Assembly (NCBI GenBank): GCA_003541285.1
Contig: DPMS01000373.1
Coordinates: 505 to 7,582, forward strand
Origin: Actinomycetota bacterium
GTDB lineage: Bacteria; Actinomycetota; Actinomycetes; Streptosporangiales; Streptosporangiaceae
Reading direction: 5' to 3'
DNA length: 7,078 nucleotides
The position numbers and the translations under genes were made by a program. A model generated the notes under the pieces. It saw only the letters and a list, made by a program, of their open reading frames with translations. It made no database searches and was not told the origin of the DNA. The first letter of the stretch is position 1. The number at the start of each line of letters is the position of its first letter. This document shows, one piece after another, positions 6,322-7,078 of this stretch.

Positions 6322-6771
6322 GTGCTGGTGCCGGACAACGCCCTTTCCTGGCCCGAAGTCGCCGCGCGCCTGGCGGCGGCGCGTAACTACTGGCTGTGCA
6401 CCACGACGTCTTCGGGTGCCCCGCACGCAGCCCCGGTCTGGGGAGTGGTGACCGGCGGCACCCTGTACCTCTACAGCGAGCGCCGCACCGTCAAGGCGCG
6501 CAACCTTGCCGCCGACCCGCGCGTTGTGGTGCATCTGGAAAGCGCCGAGGATGTGGTAATCGTGCGTGGCACTGCCAGAGACATGGGAACCCCTGCCCAG
6601 ATCCCTGACGTGGTCGCGGCCCTGTCGGCCAAATACACCGGCGAGGGTGACCGGCAGTATCTGCCAGACGCCGGCCCCGATTTCGACGTGGTCTATGCCA
6701 TCACGCCACAGTCCGCGATGATGTGGCGCCTGGCCGACTACGAAGGCTCACAGCGCCGCTGGGCTTCCTGA
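6322..6771 (+). CDS. PPOX-class (pyridoxamine 5'-phosphate oxidase-like) flavin/F420-binding family protein
   Basis: This 149-residue protein has the split-barrel PNPOx-like fold found in FMN- or F420-dependent reductases and oxidases. Visible signatures are LAAARNYWLCTTTSSGAPHAAPVWG (residues 17-41), where the barrel starts and the cofactor-side residues PHAAPVWG lie, and LYLYSERRTVKARNLAADPRVVVHLES (48-74), with the S-x3-KARNL-x3-PRVVVHLE pattern that contacts cofactor phosphate. VVIVRGTA (78-85) follows. The C-terminal YAITPQSAMMWRLADY is the usual end of the domain, with Trp135 in the AMMWRL motif. Length is normal. The start is uncertain: GTG 6322 is preceded by a run of G (6306-6312) and fits homolog length, GTG 6328 is possible, and the frame stays open upstream. 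It is a lone gene, not linked to the operon on the left. Enzymes of this class reduce varied substrates; the specific reaction and the choice of F420 or FMN are inference. Confidence 0.88.
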   Translation: MLVPDNALSWPEVAARLAAARNYWLCTTTSSGAPHAAPVWGVVTGGTLYLYSERRTVKARNLAADPRVVVHLESAEDVVIVRGTARDMGTPAQIPDVVAALSAKYTGEGDRQYLPDAGPDFDVVYAITPQSAMMWRLADYEGSQRRWAS

Positions 6772-6801
6772 GCACTCACAGCCGCCTGACGAGGCACACG
6801 A

Positions 6802-6818
6802 CCCGCGGCAGAAGCGGG
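6802..6818. terminator. Possible hairpin downstream of the PPOX gene
   Basis: CCCGC (6802-6806) and GCGGG (6814-6818) can pair around a 7-base loop, 30 bases after the PPOX stop and between two convergent genes. The stem is short and has no T-tract, so it is a weak candidate only. Confidence 0.22.
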
Positions 6819-6902
6819 CATCCTTGGCGTTGCCCGGTCGTGAATGGCTATGCATCCGGCCGGTCTGTGAACCCCAGCCATGCTGGATCACGAGTTCGAC
6901 GA

Positions 6903-6915
6903 GCGGGTAACCCGC
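6903..6915. terminator. Palindrome GCGGGTAACCCGC between convergent genes
   Basis: The 13-base palindrome has arms GCGGGT and ACCCGC around a single A. As RNA it would give a GCGG/CCGC stem with a 5-base loop. It lies about 50 bases past the stop of the minus-strand gene at the right edge and could end that transcript, but no T-run follows on either strand. Confidence 0.25.
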
Positions 6916-6965
6916 CCACGCGTACTGATTGCGTTCGGGCATGAAGCCGTTCAGTTCGAGGTCGC

Positions 6966-7078
6966 TTACGGCTGTCCCGCCGTGGCGGGCTCGGCCGCCG
7001 GTTCGGTATCGAGGTGGATCAGGCCCACGTCGGCCACCCGCTGCGGCTGGCGCAGGTACAGGTATCCGAGGTAGATGG
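6966..7078 (-). CDS. C-terminal end of an unrecognised protein, cut by right edge
   Basis: Reading in from the right edge on the minus strand, an open frame of 36 sense codons ends at TAA (6968-6966). It begins IYLGYLYLRQPQ, continues RVADVGLIHLDTEP, and finishes with a low-complexity Ala/Pro/Glu tail (AAEPATAGQP). G/C-rich third positions and a natural-looking sequence with a disordered tail support real coding. The protein is not recognised and no function is offered. It converges on the PPOX gene, with 194 bp between the stops. Confidence 0.55.
   Translation of the reverse strand, partial: IYLGYLYLRQPQRVADVGLIHLDTEPAAEPATAGQP

Noticed and set aside
6748..6942. Minus-strand 64-codon frame beginning MPERNQYAWAGYPL
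   Set aside because: There is no ribosome binding site, the C-terminal half is low-complexity Ser/Gly/Cys, and the frame overlaps the PPOX 3' end. It is probably spurious.
1..7078. Possible defence system, CRISPR array, prophage or mobile element
   Set aside because: No repeat array, nuclease, integrase, transposase or terminal inverted repeats were seen on either strand.

Overview
The window looks like chromosomal DNA from a high-GC Gram-positive bacterium, most likely an actinomycete. The evidence is the GC-rich coding with G/C-ending codons, GTG starts, a PucR-type regulator, and a PPOX-family protein of the F420/flavin-binding kind that is common in actinobacteria. The genus cannot be fixed from the sequence. 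No rRNA, tRNA, CRISPR array, transposase or phage gene was seen.

Left part (1 to about 3690, minus strand). Four genes are packed head to tail and are probably one transcript. In transcription order they are a cytosolic-looking polysaccharide-deacetylase-fold (CE4 / NodB-homology) hydrolase, a 12-TM APC-superfamily amino-acid/amine permease, a classical short-chain dehydrogenase (SDR), and a second SDR that runs off the left edge. Spacings are 29 bp, a 4-bp GTGA overlap and 1 bp, which suggests translational coupling. A 169-bp divergent region holds two clear inverted repeats. It separates this operon from a plus-strand PucR-family regulator (3858-5378). The arrangement reads as a self-contained catabolic unit: regulator, importer, amide/imide/acetamide-type hydrolase and two NAD(P)-dependent dehydrogenases. 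PucR regulators usually govern the use of purines, amino acids or amines. The CE4 protein resembles the HpPgdA/PuuE/cyclic-imidase branch rather than secreted cell-wall deacetylases. A nitrogenous small molecule is therefore the most likely substrate, but its identity is not visible.

Middle part (5379 to about 6320). This stretch looks degraded. After 293 bp without a convincing gene comes the C-terminal 80 or so residues of a SAM-dependent methyltransferase on the minus strand, missing its whole N-terminal part. It abuts, within a few bases, a short plus-strand membrane-protein ORF that has no start codon before its first hydrophobic segment. Two divergent genes that both lost their 5' ends at the same point suggest a single deletion.

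Right part (6320-7078). An intact small PPOX-fold protein (plus strand) is followed by a convergent minus-strand gene. Only the last 36 complete codons of that gene lie in the window, and it was not recognised.
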